DNA of 64,000 bases from Dorea_D hominis (GCF_014287705.1 NZ_JACOOY010000006.1:62001-126000), one strand, 5' to 3'; positions 24,799 to 34,400 are shown, counted from the stretch's first letter. Translations and numbers: made by a program. Notes: generated by a model from the sequence alone, not told the origin.

Positions 24799-25608
24799 AT
24801 GAATCAAGTAAATTGTCCTGTTTGTGGTATAAAATGTGTGAAGTCTGGAAAGACAAAAGCTGGTTCGCAACGTTGGCTTTGTAAGAATTGCAAAACGTCA
24901 CTAACGCATAAAATTAATAATGAATCCAAGGAACTGCAAATCTTTTTGGATTGGCTGTTTGGAAAAGAATCTCAATCAACAATGTCTGGAGAAGGAAGAT
25001 CCTTTAGAAGAAAGACAGCAAAGTTCTGGGATATATGGGCTATGCCGCCAAAGATAGCAGAATCTAGAGATGTAGTATTTCTCGATGGGATCTATCTTGG
25101 TCGGAAAGCATGCGTTTTGATTTGCTGTGATGAAAAGCATGTGTTGGGATGGTATTTGTGTCGTTATGAACATGCAGGAGCCTGGATCGCTTTGATGAAA
25201 CGTATTGCTGAGCCAAGGATGGTAGTGTCTGATGGGGGTACAGGTTTTGCAAAAGCACTCAAAAAGGCATGGCCAAAAGCAAAACATCAAAGGTGTAGGG
25301 AACTTCATGAATGGGTAGCAAAAGGCAGGAGTCCTTATGATAATGGCGATTATATCTGTGGAGCCGGTGGGTATCCCCTTGATTTCATCAGTGCTTTGCG
25401 AGCCGAAAAAGAATTACAAGATTGGTTTGACAGTTTATCAGAAGCAGAAAAAGAGGCGGAAAGACAGGGTCGCAGTTATCAGTATGCTACCGAAACAGAC
25501 GAGATTTATTTTGATATATCCACCTTTCAGATACTGATGCAGAAGACGATGACTTGCCCTTCCAATAATATGCGAATCAACAAAAATAATGCAAAATCGG
25601 CGGTCTAA
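24799..25608 (+). pseudogene. IS1249-type (IS256-related) transposase, internally deleted and chimeric
   Basis: The 269-codon frame begins like IS1249 transposases: an N-terminal zinc ribbon (CPVCGIKC...CKNCKTS) and the DDE-type segment with FLDGIYLGRKACVLICC and VVSDGGTGFAKAL, up to AKHQRC. The remaining half of a normal enzyme of roughly 390 residues, with the catalytic glutamate region, is missing. From about residue 175 the sequence (ELHEWVAKGRSPYDNGDYIC onward) is acidic, unrelated and unrecognised. I take it as an inactive fusion made by deletion. A CGGCGGTC/GACCGCCG hairpin at 25598-25619 follows, with TTTACACAC-type end sequence near 25637. Confidence 0.65.
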
Positions 25609-25713
25609 TTTGACCGCCGATAAAAAATCAAAAAATTTACACACTTTGCTTGACAAACCCAAAGGTCCGGTGGACCTTTTTTAGTCGTTATCGTAACACA
25701 CCCTTTTTTTGTG

Positions 25714-26847
25714 CTATCTTTCTTTCGGCAGGCTTACGAGAATGGTAGTTCCTTCTTTGGAGCTTTCTTCCACTTTTACAGACCCGCCGTGAAGTGAGGC
25801 AATCTCCCAAACGAGAGAAAGACCAAGTCCTACGCCGCCATGGGCGCGGCTGCGGGATTTATCGACACGGAAAAATGGCTGGAAAATGCTTTGCTGATCT
25901 GCTTTGGCAATTCCAAAACCATGATCTTTTATCCGGATCAGATGATATTTCTTATCTTCACAGACGGAAATGCGAACAGCGCCGCTCTTTCGGTTATAGC
26001 GAATTGCATTTTCAGTAAGATTAAAAAGCATACGATAGATTAAAGTATCGCTTCCAATGAAACGGGCGTCTCCATCGGAAGACAGCGCGATATGTTTCTC
26101 TTCGGCGAGAGGGGCAAGGTCGGTAAATATTTCCTCCACCATCGGAGCAAGTTCGATCGCATCCTCACATGGTACGCTGTTGAGCTCGCTCATTTCCAGA
26201 AGGATTTTCGTCATCTGTGACATGCGTTCTGTCTGTTCTTTTATAAGATCGAGAACGTTGCGCGTCTCATCGTCTACATCCGGGTGTTCCATGGAAAATA
26301 AATCCATTTGTGCCTGCAAAAGTGCAAGCGGGGTGCGAAGTTCATGGGCAGCATTGCCGGTGAATTGCCGCTGGCTTTTGAATCCTTCATCAAGACGGTC
26401 GATCATACTGTTGAAAGAGCGACAGAACTGTCGAAACTCCGGAAGCACATCTTCACTCACTTTCATATCTGATAAATTGTCAGGCTGTACTTTTTCAATC
26501 TGAGAGGCAAAGCTTTTCAGTGGCTTTAGTGCATGTCCACTGACAAAATAAGCGAGCGCCGCGCCAAGCAGTGTGACAGCCGCTGTAATATACCAGCTTG
26601 TCAGACTGAAGGAGTTCTGGGCGCCGCTTACAATGATCGTAAGCGCATTATCGAGGTCCTTGCTGCTTGGGTCAAAGGATTCGGTTTTGTCGCTGTTTGT
26701 ATCACTGTAAGTAGAGATGTCATTTCCAATTGTATCCATATAATGCTTACCGGAATAGCCGATCAGGCAATTCATAAGTACGCATGTGACACAGATTAAA
26801 ACGGCAGTCATTAAAGTGATCCGCCATTGTAAAGATAATTTTTTCAT
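25714..26847 (-). CDS. Sensor histidine kinase (HisKA type)
   Basis: This 377-residue membrane kinase has two transmembrane helices (about 11-30 and 84-106) around a short extracytoplasmic loop, a HAMP-like linker, the dimerisation/H-box GNAAHELRTPLALL (phosphorylated histidine), and an ATPase domain with NLTENAIRYN, DHGFGIA and GGVGLGLSL. Its start overlaps the response-regulator stop by 4 bases (ATGA). The pair is divergent from the CXXC/polyferredoxin/TlpA operon and probably controls it; the signal may be redox or envelope stress. Confidence 0.92.
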   Translation of the reverse strand: MKKLSLQWRITLMTAVLICVTCVLMNCLIGYSGKHYMDTIGNDISTYSDTNSDKTESFDPSSKDLDNALTIIVSGAQNSFSLTSWYITAAVTLLGAALAYFVSGHALKPLKSFASQIEKVQPDNLSDMKVSEDVLPEFRQFCRSFNSMIDRLDEGFKSQRQFTGNAAHELRTPLALLQAQMDLFSMEHPDVDDETRNVLDLIKEQTERMSQMTKILLEMSELNSVPCEDAIELAPMVEEIFTDLAPLAEEKHIALSSDGDARFIGSDTLIYRMLFNLTENAIRYNRKSGAVRISVCEDKKYHLIRIKDHGFGIAKADQQSIFQPFFRVDKSRSRAHGGVGLGLSLVWEIASLHGGSVKVEESSKEGTTILVSLPKER

Positions 26848-27518
26848 TGGCGTTCCTCCATTACGTATCCTTCTCCTATGCGGTTGTGTATCGGATCGTA
26901 TCCTAAAGCGGTGCGCAGCTTCTTTCTGAGAGAAGAAATATGCACTCTTATGGAATTGCTGAAATTATCGACGCTGCTGTCCCACACATGTTCAATAAAT
27001 TCTTCCTGGCTGATCGGACGCCCCTGATTCAACATTAGATATTCTAAAATCCCCGTTTCCTTCCTTGTAAGAGAAATGTCCGAACCTTTGGCAGAAGCTT
27101 TGCGTGCCTTTGTATCAAAGGAAAGCTCCTGGCAGGTCAGCACGACGTCGTGCTGTGTGAATCGTCGAAGTGTAAGAGCACGTATTCTTGCGGCCAGTTC
27201 TTCCAAATGAAATGGTTTTGTAAGGTAATCGTTGGCGCCGGCATCTAATCCGGCAACTTTATCGGCGACTTCGCTTCGGGCCGAAAGGATCAGAACTTTC
27301 GTATCAAAATCATTTTCTCGAAGTGCTTTAAGAACGCTCATGCCATCTTTTCTTGGAAGGTTAAGATCCAAAACGACAAGGTCAAAATGATCCACAGCGA
27401 GCATGTCGATCGCAGTCTGCCCATCGTGGCAATAATCTACACTGTATGAAAGGTGTTTTAAGCTGCGTACGATCGTGTCGCAGAGCACCTTCTCATCTTC
27501 TACTATTAAAATATGCAT
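26844..27518 (-). CDS. OmpR-family response regulator
   Basis: This 224-residue regulator has a receiver domain (acidic pocket MHILIVEDEK, phospho-acceptor aspartate in LVVLDLNLPRKDG, lysine in LTKPFHLEEL) and a winged-helix DNA-binding domain with TRKETGILEYLMLNQG and VHISSLRKKL. AGGAGG precedes the ATG. It is the partner of the kinase downstream. The dyad at 27564, between this gene and the divergent redox operon, is a likely binding site. Confidence 0.93.
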   Translation of the reverse strand: MHILIVEDEKVLCDTIVRSLKHLSYSVDYCHDGQTAIDMLAVDHFDLVVLDLNLPRKDGMSVLKALRENDFDTKVLILSARSEVADKVAGLDAGANDYLTKPFHLEELAARIRALTLRRFTQHDVVLTCQELSFDTKARKASAKGSDISLTRKETGILEYLMLNQGRPISQEEFIEHVWDSSVDNFSNSIRVHISSLRKKLRTALGYDPIHNRIGEGYVMEERQ

Positions 27519-27563
27519 ATATGTTTCCTCCTGGTATCAGTATAGCATATGGACATAAAATCT

Positions 27564-27613
27564 TTGTTAAGTTTTGCTTCTTAACAAGGATTTTATACAT
27601 GCCGTGTTATAAT
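27564..27613 (+). promoter_or_regulatory. Operator-like dyad and -10 box of the redox operon
   Basis: TTGTTAAG (27564-27571) and CTTAACAA form an inverted repeat in the divergent gap. TATAAT lies at 27608 with no good -35 at 17 bases, which fits a promoter that needs an activator such as the adjacent OmpR-type regulator. Confidence 0.45.
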
Positions 27614-27622
27614 GAGGCAGAA

Positions 27623-27787
27623 ATGAAGGGAGTGATCAAATTGTTTCATAGAAAAAAAGCTATGATCCAGGGCGCTTTACTAATAGCCGCGATATGCATG
27701 GTATGCTTCGGAGCAATGCGAGGCGAAGTGGATTCAGTATTCAGTAAGGCAATCCGATTGTGTCTGGAGTGTGTTGGCATTGGATAA
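27623..27787 (+). CDS. CD1871A-family CXXC-motif membrane peptide
   Basis: This 54-residue protein has one transmembrane helix (IQGALLIAAICMVCFGA) and the C-terminal signature KAIRLCLECVGIG, with a CLEC motif as in the CD1871A family of clostridia. The ATG at 27623 has only a weak GAGG; a TTG at 27641 with GGGAG upstream (48 residues) is equally good. Its 3' end overlaps the polyferredoxin start. The family keeps company with a 4Fe-4S membrane protein and a TlpA-like thioredoxin, so a role in moving electrons across the membrane is inferred. Confidence 0.75.
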   Translation: MKGVIKLFHRKKAMIQGALLIAAICMVCFGAMRGEVDSVFSKAIRLCLECVGIG

Positions 27788-28673
27788 GAATAAGAAGAAA
27801 AAAACATCTATAATTATAAGTCGTTTCCGTGGATGGATCCAGGCGGGAGCGGCATTGCTTACAAATATACATTTGCCAAATTTTATAAAGGGGAGTATTT
27901 ACCAAGGTAAAGGGAAAGCCGTATGTGTGCCGGGATTGAACTGTTATTCTTGCCCCGCGGCAGCAGGTGCCTGTCCGATCGGCGCATTTCAGGCAGTGGT
28001 AGGCGCATCAAAATTTCGCTTTTCCTACTATATAAGTGGATTTCTGATCCTGATCGGTGTCCTGTTGGGGCGTTTTGTATGTGGATTCTTATGTCCTTTC
28101 GGCTGGCTTCAGGATCTGCTGCATAAGATTCCTTGCAAAAAGTTTTCCACAATGAAGTTAAAGCCTCTTCGTTGGATCAAATATATCGTGCTTTTATTCG
28201 CGGTTATCCTGCTGCCGGCTTTTCTTGTAAATGATGTGGGAATGTCGGATCCAATTTTCTGTAAATATATTTGCCCACAGGGTGTGTTGGAAGGGGCCAT
28301 CCCGCTGGCCATCGTAAATGAAGGAATCCGTCAGGCGCGTGGAGCATTATTTACAAGGAAATTAATTATTCTGCTTGTAATCGTAGTATTAAGTATTTTA
28401 TTTTACCGTCCGTTTTGCAAATGGATCTGCCCATTAGGTGCATTTTACGCATTGATGAATAAAGTATCCCTCTTAGGTATCCAAGTGGACGATCGTAGAT
28501 GCATTTCCTGTGGAAAATGTGCCCGCGTATGCAAGATGGATGTGGATATCACGAAGACACCTGACCACACGGAATGTATCCGCTGTGGCAAATGTATAAA
28601 AGAATGCCCGGCCGAAGCACTTAGGTTTCGATATGGTTTTAGTAAAAATAATAAATGTAAAGGAGATAAATAA
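27771..28673 (+). CDS. Membrane-bound 4Fe-4S polyferredoxin (YccM/NapH/RdxA-like)
   Basis: This protein of about 300 residues has several membrane helices, cysteine motifs typical of the NapH/NosR family on the membrane segments (GFLCPFGWLQD, KYICPQGVLEG, KWICPLGAFYA) and two C-terminal 4Fe-4S motifs (CISCGKCARVC; CIRCGKCIKEC). The family passes electrons through the membrane. The start is GTG at 27771, or TTG at 27780, overlapping the CXXC peptide gene, so translation is probably coupled. Together with the following TlpA lipoprotein it would deliver reducing power outside the cell. Confidence 0.88.
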   Translation: MLALDKNKKKKTSIIISRFRGWIQAGAALLTNIHLPNFIKGSIYQGKGKAVCVPGLNCYSCPAAAGACPIGAFQAVVGASKFRFSYYISGFLILIGVLLGRFVCGFLCPFGWLQDLLHKIPCKKFSTMKLKPLRWIKYIVLLFAVILLPAFLVNDVGMSDPIFCKYICPQGVLEGAIPLAIVNEGIRQARGALFTRKLIILLVIVVLSILFYRPFCKWICPLGAFYALMNKVSLLGIQVDDRRCISCGKCARVCKMDVDITKTPDHTECIRCGKCIKECPAEALRFRYGFSKNNKCKGDK

Positions 28674-28675
28674 TT

Positions 28676-29668
28676 ATGATGAAAACAAAACTTTTAAAAA
28701 CAACAGCTGTAACAATGACACTCATTTTAGCACTTGGACTCAGTGCATGTACTTCTGGTAACAGCAAGGATAGCAGCTCCGGGAAAACTGCCCAGACAGA
28801 AAGTGACAGCAAAAATAATCCGGACAGCAAAGAAGAAGCGGCAAAGCTTTATCAGAAGCTGATGCAGAAAGAAAATGATATTCTGGCAGCCAACTCCAAG
28901 CTTTGGGAAAAAGTATTCCTGGCAGCCAATAAGAACAATCCGATGATTGAAGATGGTACAAACTATGGAGATTTTCTCCTTAAGACAATCGACGGTGCGA
29001 AGGATCAATTTTCAAAAGACGAATTGAAAACATTGAAAGAAGGAGCAGAAGAAATCAAGAAGATCGAAGGAAGACTGACTGTTTTAGAACAGAAATATCC
29101 GGATTGCGGAACGAAACCAGGTTCTGGCGACAGCGTGGATGCAAGCGAAGCAGGCATGAGTACATCCGATAATAAAGATGATAAGAGTACAGAAAAAAGT
29201 AGTGCGATAAGTTTCCCAGGCTTCAAAGGAAAAGATCTTGACGGCAATGCAGTAGACAGCAAGAAGCTTTTTGCGAAAAATAAAGTGACAGTCGTAAATT
29301 TCTGGTTCACTACATGCAACCCATGTGTCGGTGAGCTGAAAGATCTGCAGGCGCTCAATAAAAAGCTTCAGAAAAAAGGCGGCGAAGTGATAGGTGTCAA
29401 CACCTTTACAATCGACGGCGACAAAGCAGCCATCAAAGAAGCGAAAGATATTTTATCAAAAAAGAAAATTACTTACAAAAATGTATGGTTTGCCACAAAT
29501 AGTGAAGCAGGAAAATTTACTTCCGGACTCTTCTCTTACCCGACGACATACGTCGTTGACCAGAAGGGTAATATCGTAGGAGAGCCAATCGTAGGCGCCA
29601 TCACAGCGAAAGATCAGGCAAAGAGACTGAATGAGCTCATTGATCAGGCAACCGAAAATGGGAAATAA
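28676..29668 (+). CDS. TlpA/ResA-like thioredoxin-fold lipoprotein
   Basis: This 330-residue lipoprotein has a signal peptide with lipobox GLSAC (Cys25 lipidated), a charged linker, a helical domain (about 50-145) and a C-terminal redoxin domain (about 180-325) with active site TTCNPC (Cys214, Cys217) and cis-proline region SYPTTYVVD. It sits on the outer face of the membrane and would reduce disulfides or peroxides there. It starts 2 bases after the polyferredoxin stop, behind AAAGGAGAT. The long N-terminal helical domain is unusual against ordinary TlpA proteins. Confidence 0.9.
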   Translation: MMKTKLLKTTAVTMTLILALGLSACTSGNSKDSSSGKTAQTESDSKNNPDSKEEAAKLYQKLMQKENDILAANSKLWEKVFLAANKNNPMIEDGTNYGDFLLKTIDGAKDQFSKDELKTLKEGAEEIKKIEGRLTVLEQKYPDCGTKPGSGDSVDASEAGMSTSDNKDDKSTEKSSAISFPGFKGKDLDGNAVDSKKLFAKNKVTVVNFWFTTCNPCVGELKDLQALNKKLQKKGGEVIGVNTFTIDGDKAAIKEAKDILSKKKITYKNVWFATNSEAGKFTSGLFSYPTTYVVDQKGNIVGEPIVGAITAKDQAKRLNELIDQATENGK

Positions 29669-29718
29669 TTCTTTGTAATTGTTGCCTGCAGTTGATATGC
29701 ATTTTATAACTGAAATGT

Positions 29719-29772
29719 ATAAAGCAAGGGCGAAAGCTTGATTTTATACAAGCCTCTCGCTCCTTGCTTTAT
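29719..29772. terminator. Terminator of the redox operon
   Basis: ATAAAGCAAGG (29719-29729) pairs with CCTTGCTTTAT (29762-29772), with inner GCG/CGC and CTTG/CAAG pairs. AT-rich flanks on both sides could also serve the convergent CDF gene. Confidence 0.75.
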
Positions 29773-29855
29773 ATTCTTTATATCCTTACTAACAATAAAG
29801 ACAATTCCTATTGGTATTTTCACGTTTCCTGTTGCAATTGGGAGTGTACAATTAT

Positions 29856-30842
29856 TTACACTTCCCTTGTTCCTTCCTGCATTTCTTGCATCTGTTCTTC
29901 AAGAATTTTCTGCTCCAGTGCAGCTTTCTCGGCTCCGGTGAAAGCAATATCCGGCAGAAGCTCAAAATAAAAATCAGGATATTCTTCAGCGAGAGCTGCA
30001 ATACACTCTGACTGGATGGCTTTGAATTTAGCAAGTGATACGAGGTCCTTTTCAAATGTGATATAGACACTGATCCACAGCTTACGTCCTGTACGCAGAA
30101 TATCATAATACAATTTCTGATAACCATAAGTGCGGATGATCGGTTCCACAAGGTTTTTGATTTCTTCAATGGTGTCTTCTTCCGGTGGGATCAGCATAAG
30201 ATCACGGAATGCTGTGATAATAGTGCGGATCGGTGCCGGAAGCATGATGACAGACAACGTAATCGTGATAATCTGATCCAGGTAAGGAATAACTGGTTTA
30301 AACCATGCAAATGGCAGCAGTATCGGCAGTAAAAAGGCAACTGCCATGCCGAGAGACAGAAAGCTGTCAATTTTCCATCCCTGCATTTCCATATTGATCA
30401 TAGGAGATGCCATCGTTTTATTTTTTATACTCAGATAAATAGTGACTACAATGCCAAGGAAACATGCGAAAAATTCAAATGACGCAATCGTATGGAAGGA
30501 TACGATGTGTCCGCCGTGGAGCATCAGATGAATATTATTGAAGATCAGCCCGAATGTTACAGAGACCATGGTGATTCCTTTGACAACAACGAAAATGGAT
30601 TCAATCTGGGTGTATCCAAACGGATGCTGTTCATTGGATGGGCGGTATAGCAACGGAATAAGGAAAAGCGATGGCAGTAGCATGCAAAATTCTACTCCAT
30701 CATAAACTGCATCCAGAAGCACCGCCTGTGAACCTGTAAAAATAGCCATGAGAAGCTCGATAACAACAAAAACCAGATTTCCGTATAAAGAAACCGACAT
30801 AGCTGATTTTTCTCTTTTCTGCGCTTTCTTACCTATATGCAT
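29856..30842 (-). CDS. Cation diffusion facilitator (CDF) transporter, divergent
   Basis: This 328-residue protein has six predicted membrane helices and a C-terminal cytosolic domain of CDF type. TM2 carries DAVYD, matching the DxxxD metal site of YiiP. At TM5, where HxxxD is usual, the sequence is GWKIDSF, so the histidine ligand is missing. The family exports Zn, Mn, Fe or Cd by proton exchange; the altered site leaves metal choice open. GGAGG precedes the ATG. It is convergent with the redox operon. Confidence 0.83.
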   Translation of the reverse strand: MHIGKKAQKREKSAMSVSLYGNLVFVVIELLMAIFTGSQAVLLDAVYDGVEFCMLLPSLFLIPLLYRPSNEQHPFGYTQIESIFVVVKGITMVSVTFGLIFNNIHLMLHGGHIVSFHTIASFEFFACFLGIVVTIYLSIKNKTMASPMINMEMQGWKIDSFLSLGMAVAFLLPILLPFAWFKPVIPYLDQIITITLSVIMLPAPIRTIITAFRDLMLIPPEEDTIEEIKNLVEPIIRTYGYQKLYYDILRTGRKLWISVYITFEKDLVSLAKFKAIQSECIAALAEEYPDFYFELLPDIAFTGAEKAALEQKILEEQMQEMQEGTREV

Positions 30843-30911
30843 AAAATCCTCCGAATATTGTAATGTTTTATTTTAGTATAAAAGAAAAAAATAAAAATGG
30901 CAAATAAAACC

Positions 30912-30941
30912 TTGACGAAACAAAGCGAAAACTCGTATAAT
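30912..30941 (+). promoter_or_regulatory. Promoter of the ileS T-box transcript
   Basis: TTGACG at 30912 and TATAAT at 30936 with 18-base spacing. Confidence 0.75.
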
Positions 30942-30959
30942 AAAAACGCATATGGAAAG

Positions 30960-31200
30960 ATATAAAACGTTGACGGAGACAGTACGATATAGCAGAACGT
31001 CACAGCGAGCCGGAGATGGTGGAAGTCCGGTACAAGTAACGATATCCGAAGATCACTTCCGAGTTGCAGACATCCAAAAGCGCAAGCTTAGTAGATGCTG
31101 ACGGCATTTCCCCGTTACAGGAAAAGCATATGATAGTATGTTTAGGTGGTTTATAAACGCAGGCACAGCTTTCGTCCTATACAGGATGGAAGCTTTTTTT
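30960..31200 (+). ncRNA. T-box riboswitch (tRNA-Ile sensing) for ileS
   Basis: Stem I begins with GACAGTACG and a specifier loop in which ATC (31052-31054) lies in GAAGATCACTTCCGAG, the usual position; ATC is an isoleucine codon. The T-box sequence AGGTGGTTTATAAACGC (31144-31160) offers TGGT to pair with the ACCA end of uncharged tRNA. The terminator is AGCTTTCGTCCT...AGGATGGAAGCT with T7 (31168-31200). Uncharged tRNA-Ile should allow read-through into ileS. Confidence 0.9.
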
Positions 31201-31324
31201 ATATAATAGAAATTGCATTTCCTATTATATAAAAAAAGCCTCCGGCAGAATGCGCACTCGCGCGAAGAGGTAGATTGTTGTAAACAACCGCGCTCAGCGC
31301 GGGAATGTGCTAAGGCACATTCTA
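31201..31324. repeat. Hairpin-rich insertion between the T-box and ileS
   Basis: Four consecutive hairpins: ATATAATAG/CTATTATAT (31201-31230), GTTGT/ACAAC near 31277, CCGCGC/GCGCGG (31288-31302) and GAATGTGC/GCACATTC (31303-31322). No coding potential. Whether it belongs to the other repeat families is unclear. Confidence 0.55.
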
Positions 31325-31382
31325 TTTTATTTATCCTATACATGCAAAAAATGTTAATATTCATCCCAATTTTCCCCCACGA

Positions 31383-31413
31383 TGTGGAAAAAAGATGTGG
31401 AAAATGTGGAAAA
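31383..31413 (+). other. Three DnaA-box-like nonamers beside palindrome C
   Basis: TGTGGAAAA occurs at 31383, 31396 and 31405; its complement TTTTCCACA matches Firmicute DnaA boxes closely. They lie 16-46 bases before palindrome copy C. Confidence 0.5.
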
Positions 31414-31428
31414 CTATCAAAAGATATT

Positions 31429-31466
31429 AAAAGGGGACGGGGATTTTCTAGAAATGCCCCGTCCCC
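31429..31466. repeat. GGGGAC palindrome repeat, copy C
   Basis: Core GGGGACGGGG...CCCCGTCCCC centred on CTAG, with one mismatch near the centre. It ends 22 bases before the ileS start, so it lies in the ileS leader downstream of the T-box terminator. Confidence 0.9.
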
Positions 31467-31487
31467 CATCAGAGAAGGAGGAGAATC

Positions 31488-34400
31488 ATGTATAAGAAAG
31501 TTTCGACAGACATGAATTTTGTAGACCGCGAGAAGGCTACAGAGAAGTTCTGGGAAGAGAATCACATTTTTGAGAAGAGTATGGAAGACCGTGAAGGCTG
31601 TCCACAGTATATGTTTTACGACGGACCGCCGACAGCAAATGGTAAACCGCATATCGGTCACGTACTGACTCGTGTTATTAAAGATATGATCCCGCGTTAT
31701 CGTACAATGAAGGGATATGAAGTACCGAGAAAGGCCGGATGGGATACACACGGTCTGCCGGTTGAGCTGGAAGTTGAGAAAGCTCTTGGACTGGACGGAA
31801 AAGAACAGATCGAGAAATATGGTGTAGAGCCATTTATTAAGAAATGTAAAGAAAGCGTATGGAAATACAAAGGTATGTGGGAAGATTTCTCTAATACTGT
31901 AGGTTTCTGGGCTGACATGGATGATCCGTATGTTACTTATCACAATGACTTTATCGAGTCTGAGTGGTGGGCACTGAAGAAGATCTGGGACAAAGGTCTT
32001 CTGTACAAAGGATTCAAGATTGTTCCTTATTGCCCTCGTTGTGGAACTCCGCTTTCTGCACAGGAAGTAGCACAGGGATATAAAGATGTAAAAGAACGTT
32101 CTGCAATTGTACGTTTCAAAGTTGTCGGAGAAGATGCATATTTCCTCGCATGGACAACTACACCTTGGACACTGCCGTCCAACATCGGTCTTTGTGTAAA
32201 TCCGGAAGAAGACTACGCAAAAGTAAAGGCTGCTGACGGATATGTTTATTACATGGCACAGGCGCTTCTGGATACTGTTCTTGGTGGACTTGCTGAGAAA
32301 TCAGGAAACGAAGGTCCGGATTATGAAATCCTGGAAACATACAAAGGACAGGATCTGGAATACAAAGAATACGAGCCGCTGTACCAGTGTGCATATGACT
32401 GCGCAGCGAAACAGAATAAAAAAGCATTCTTCGTTACATGCGATACTTATGTAACACTGACAGATGGTACCGGTGTTGTTCATATCGCACCTGCATTTGG
32501 TGAAGACGATGCCAAAGTCGGACGTAAATATGACATGCCGTTCGTACAGTTAGTAGACGAAAAAGGTGATATGGGAGAGACTACACCATTTGCCGGTATT
32601 TTCGTAAAGAAAGCAGATCCGGAAGTATTAAAAGATTTGGATGAGAGAAAACTTCTCTTCGACGCACCGAAGTTTGAACACAGCTATCCACACTGCTGGA
32701 GATGTGATACACCACTGATTTACTACGCTCGTGAGTCATGGTTTATCAAGATGACAGAAGTTAAAGACGATTTGATCGCCAACAACAACACGATCAACTG
32801 GATCCCGGAAAGCATCGGAAAAGGACGTTTCGGCGACTGGCTGGAAAATGTCCAGGACTGGGGTATCAGCCGTAACCGCTACTGGGGAACTCCGTTAAAT
32901 ATCTGGGAGTGCGAGTGCGGATGCCAGCATTCAATCGGAAGTATTGAAGAACTGAAATCTATGTCCGACAACTGTCCGGATGAGATCGAATTACACCGTC
33001 CATATATCGACAATGTAACGATCAAGTGTCCGAAGTGCGGCAAGCCAATGCACCGTGTACCGGAAGTTATCGACTGCTGGTTTGACAGTGGATCTATGCC
33101 GTTTGCACAGTACCACTATCCATTTGAGAATCAGGATCTGTTCGAGAAGCATTTCCCGGCAGACTTTATTTCCGAGGCGGTAGACCAGACACGTGGATGG
33201 TTCTATTCCTTACTGGCTATTTCCACATTGATTTTCAACAAAGCTCCGTATAAGAACGTTATCGTTCTGGGACATGTACAGGATGAGAATGGACAGAAGA
33301 TGAGTAAATCCAAGGGAAATGCAGTTGATCCGTTTGATGCACTGGAGAAATACGGAGCAGATGCGATCCGCTGGTATTTCTATGTAAACAGTGCACCGTG
33401 GCTGCCGAACCGTTTCCATGGAAAAGCTGTTGTAGAAGGACAGAGAAAATTCATGGGAACTCTGTGGAATACTTATGCGTTTTTCGTACTGTATGCAAAT
33501 ATTGATAATTTCGATGCAACAAAATATGTACTGGAATATGATAAATTATCCGTTATGGATAAATGGTTATTATCCAAATTAAATACACTGATCAAAGACG
33601 TAGATGATCATCTTGCAAATTACAGAATCCCGGAAGCAGCAAGAGCACTTCAGGAATTTGTAGATGATATGAGTAACTGGTATGTAAGAAGAAGCCGTGA
33701 GCGTTTCTGGGCAAAAGGAATGGAGCAGGATAAGATCAATGCTTACATGACTCTGTACACAGCGCTTGTTGAAGTGAGCAAGGTTGCTGCACCGATGATC
33801 CCGTTCATGACAGAAGATATTTACCAGAATCTCGTAAGAAGCCTGGATGAGAGCGCACCGGAGAGTATCCACCTGTGCGATTATCCGACTGTAAATGAGG
33901 AGCACATTGACAAAGAACTGGAAGATAACATGGAGAAACTTCTGAAACTGGTTGTTATGGGACGTGCCTGCAGAAATACTGCAAATATCAAAAACCGTCA
34001 GCCGATTGGAAAAATGTATGTGAAAGCTGATTTTGAACTTCCGGAGTTCTATCAGGAGATTATCGAAGACGAATTGAATGTAAAAACTATGGAATTTACA
34101 CAAGAAGTTCGTGATTTCACCTCCTATTCTTTCAAACCTCAGCTAAAGACGGTAGGTCCAAAATATGGTAAAATGTTAGGTGGAATCAAAGCTGCACTTG
34201 GCTCATTAGACGGAAACGCAGCAATGGATGAGCTGAATGCAACCGATTCTTTAAAACTGGATATCAATGGACAGGAGATTACTTTATTCCGCGAGGATCT
34301 TCTGATTGACACTGCACAGATGGAAGGCTATGTATCTGAAAATGATAACGGAATTACCGTTGTTCTGGATACGAACCTGACAGAAGAACTTCTGACAGAA

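Noticed and set aside
31383..31413. Chromosomal replication origin at the DnaA-like nonamers
   Set aside because: No dnaA, dnaN or AT-rich unwinding region is near; three small clusters at separate places argue against an origin.
31053..31943. 296-codon minus-strand frame
   Set aside because: It runs antisense across the T-box, repeats and the start of ileS, all of which have clear roles on the plus strand.
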